From NCBI RefSeq assembly GCF_003323735.1, contig NZ_QOIM01000058.1, forward strand, positions 1 through 34,035: 34,035 nucleotides of DNA, written 5' to 3'. Positions within the stretch are counted from its first letter, which is position 1, and each line of letters opens with the position of its first letter. The stretch comes from Streptomyces reniochalinae (GTDB taxonomy: Bacteria; Actinomycetota; Actinomycetes; Streptomycetales; Streptomycetaceae). Position numbers and translations under genes: made by a program. The notes under the pieces were generated by a model that saw only the letters and a program-made list of their open reading frames with translations, did not search any database and was not told the DNA's origin. Positions 33,839-34,035 of the stretch are shown one piece after another.

Positions 33839-34035
33839 GTGTGGCCCCGGAGGGGACACGCATTCACCTCGGCCACGGGGCGGGCCGCAGACCGAGGAGA
33901 GGGGAAACCGCAGCCCAGTAGGACCGGTTGGCCCCGGCCGGAGGCCGGGGCCCCGCCCCCGGATGGGGGCGGTCGGCGCCCGGAGGGTGCCGGTCTTCCG
34001 CCGCGCAGCGGCGGCGCGGCGTGTCTGCGGAGCAG
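33839..34035. repeat. Linear-replicon telomere: array of terminal palindromes
   Basis: From the end inward: CTGC-GGA-GCAG (34025-34035, the very end of the window); CCGCCGC-GCA-GCGGCGG (33998-34014); CGGCGCCC-GGA-GGGTGCCG (33974-33992, one G-T pair); CCGCCCCC-GGAT-GGGGGCGG (33953-33972); GGCCCCGGCC-GGA-GGCCGGGGCC (33930-33952); CCTCGG/CCGAGG around 19 bases (33867-33897); GTGT..CCCC-GGA-GGGG..ACAC (33839-33859). Loops on this strand, which would be the 3' overhang strand, are GNA or GGAT. GNA loops in GC stems are the hallmark of Streptomyces telomere overhangs, which fold for Tap/Tpg binding. The first palindrome differs from the common CCCGC-GGA-GCGGG, so this is not the archetypal telomere sequence. 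Confidence 0.78.

Noticed and set aside
1..34035. CRISPR arrays, rRNA or tRNA genes
   Set aside because: No regularly spaced direct repeats and no recognisable structural RNA were seen on either strand.

Overview
The window looks like the right-hand terminal segment of a Streptomyces linear replicon (a chromosome arm or a linear plasmid). Support comes from the very high GC, GTG/ATG/TTG starts with GGAGG-like ribosome sites, actinomycete gene families throughout, and above all the last ~200 bases. These form a run of GC-rich palindromes with three- or four-base GGA/GCA/GGAT loops, and the window stops on the last base of one of them. Inboard of this end lies a Tap-like / Tpg-like pair (the proteins that patch Streptomyces telomeres) followed by a TtrA-like telomere-linked helicase.

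Layout. 1-195: tail of an IS110-type transposase. 204-4580 (minus): a translationally coupled set of ABC transporter, NUDIX hydrolase, isoaspartyl-methyltransferase-like protein (frame-broken) and GFA zinc protein, with a second NUDIX gene at 5134 (plus). 5.8-7.8 kb: YunG-like fragment, then a divergent quinone oxidoreductase / HxlR regulator pair with a palindromic operator candidate. 8.0-9.3 kb: wreck of a TnsA/TnsB-type heteromeric transposase. 9.4-12.3 kb: small winged-helix gene with an in-frame stop, a 208-residue unknown, and several fragments. 12.6-16.6 kb (minus): first type VII-secretion-style locus (WXG100-like protein, large effector-like protein, membrane-anchored protein). 16.8-22 kb: broken beta-helix transferase, frame-broken XRE regulator, GNAT acetyltransferase, IS5-type element and IS debris. 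22.2-25.1 kb: second type VII-style locus, whose effector carries a DUF6973-like toxin domain. 25.1-26.0 kb (minus): zeta-toxin ruin. 26.1-31.6 kb (plus): tap-like, tpg-like and helicase genes with tight junctions. 32.0-33.0 kb (minus): PIN-like protein of lower GC. 33.5-34.0 kb: non-coding subtelomere and telomere.

How it fits together. The terminal block 26.1-34.0 kb is a coherent end-replication module: Tpg-like protein to prime and cap the end, Tap-like protein to bind the overhang and probably polymerise, a helicase, and the palindromic end itself. The Tap-like protein is unusual. It has an N-terminal Phd/YefM-like segment, then a DnaB-like RecA fold with a degenerate P-loop, then a proline-rich linker and the polymerase-like Tap domain. 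The rest is an accessory arm rich in mobile-element debris, toxins and secreted effectors.

Caveat. More than a dozen genes that still read as conserved protein are broken by single-base frame changes, and three have single in-frame stops, while the long genes at 2.6-4.6 and 26.1-31.6 kb are intact. This could be real subtelomeric decay or an indel-prone assembly; the sequence alone cannot decide. Family names are from motif and sequence recognition, without database searches.
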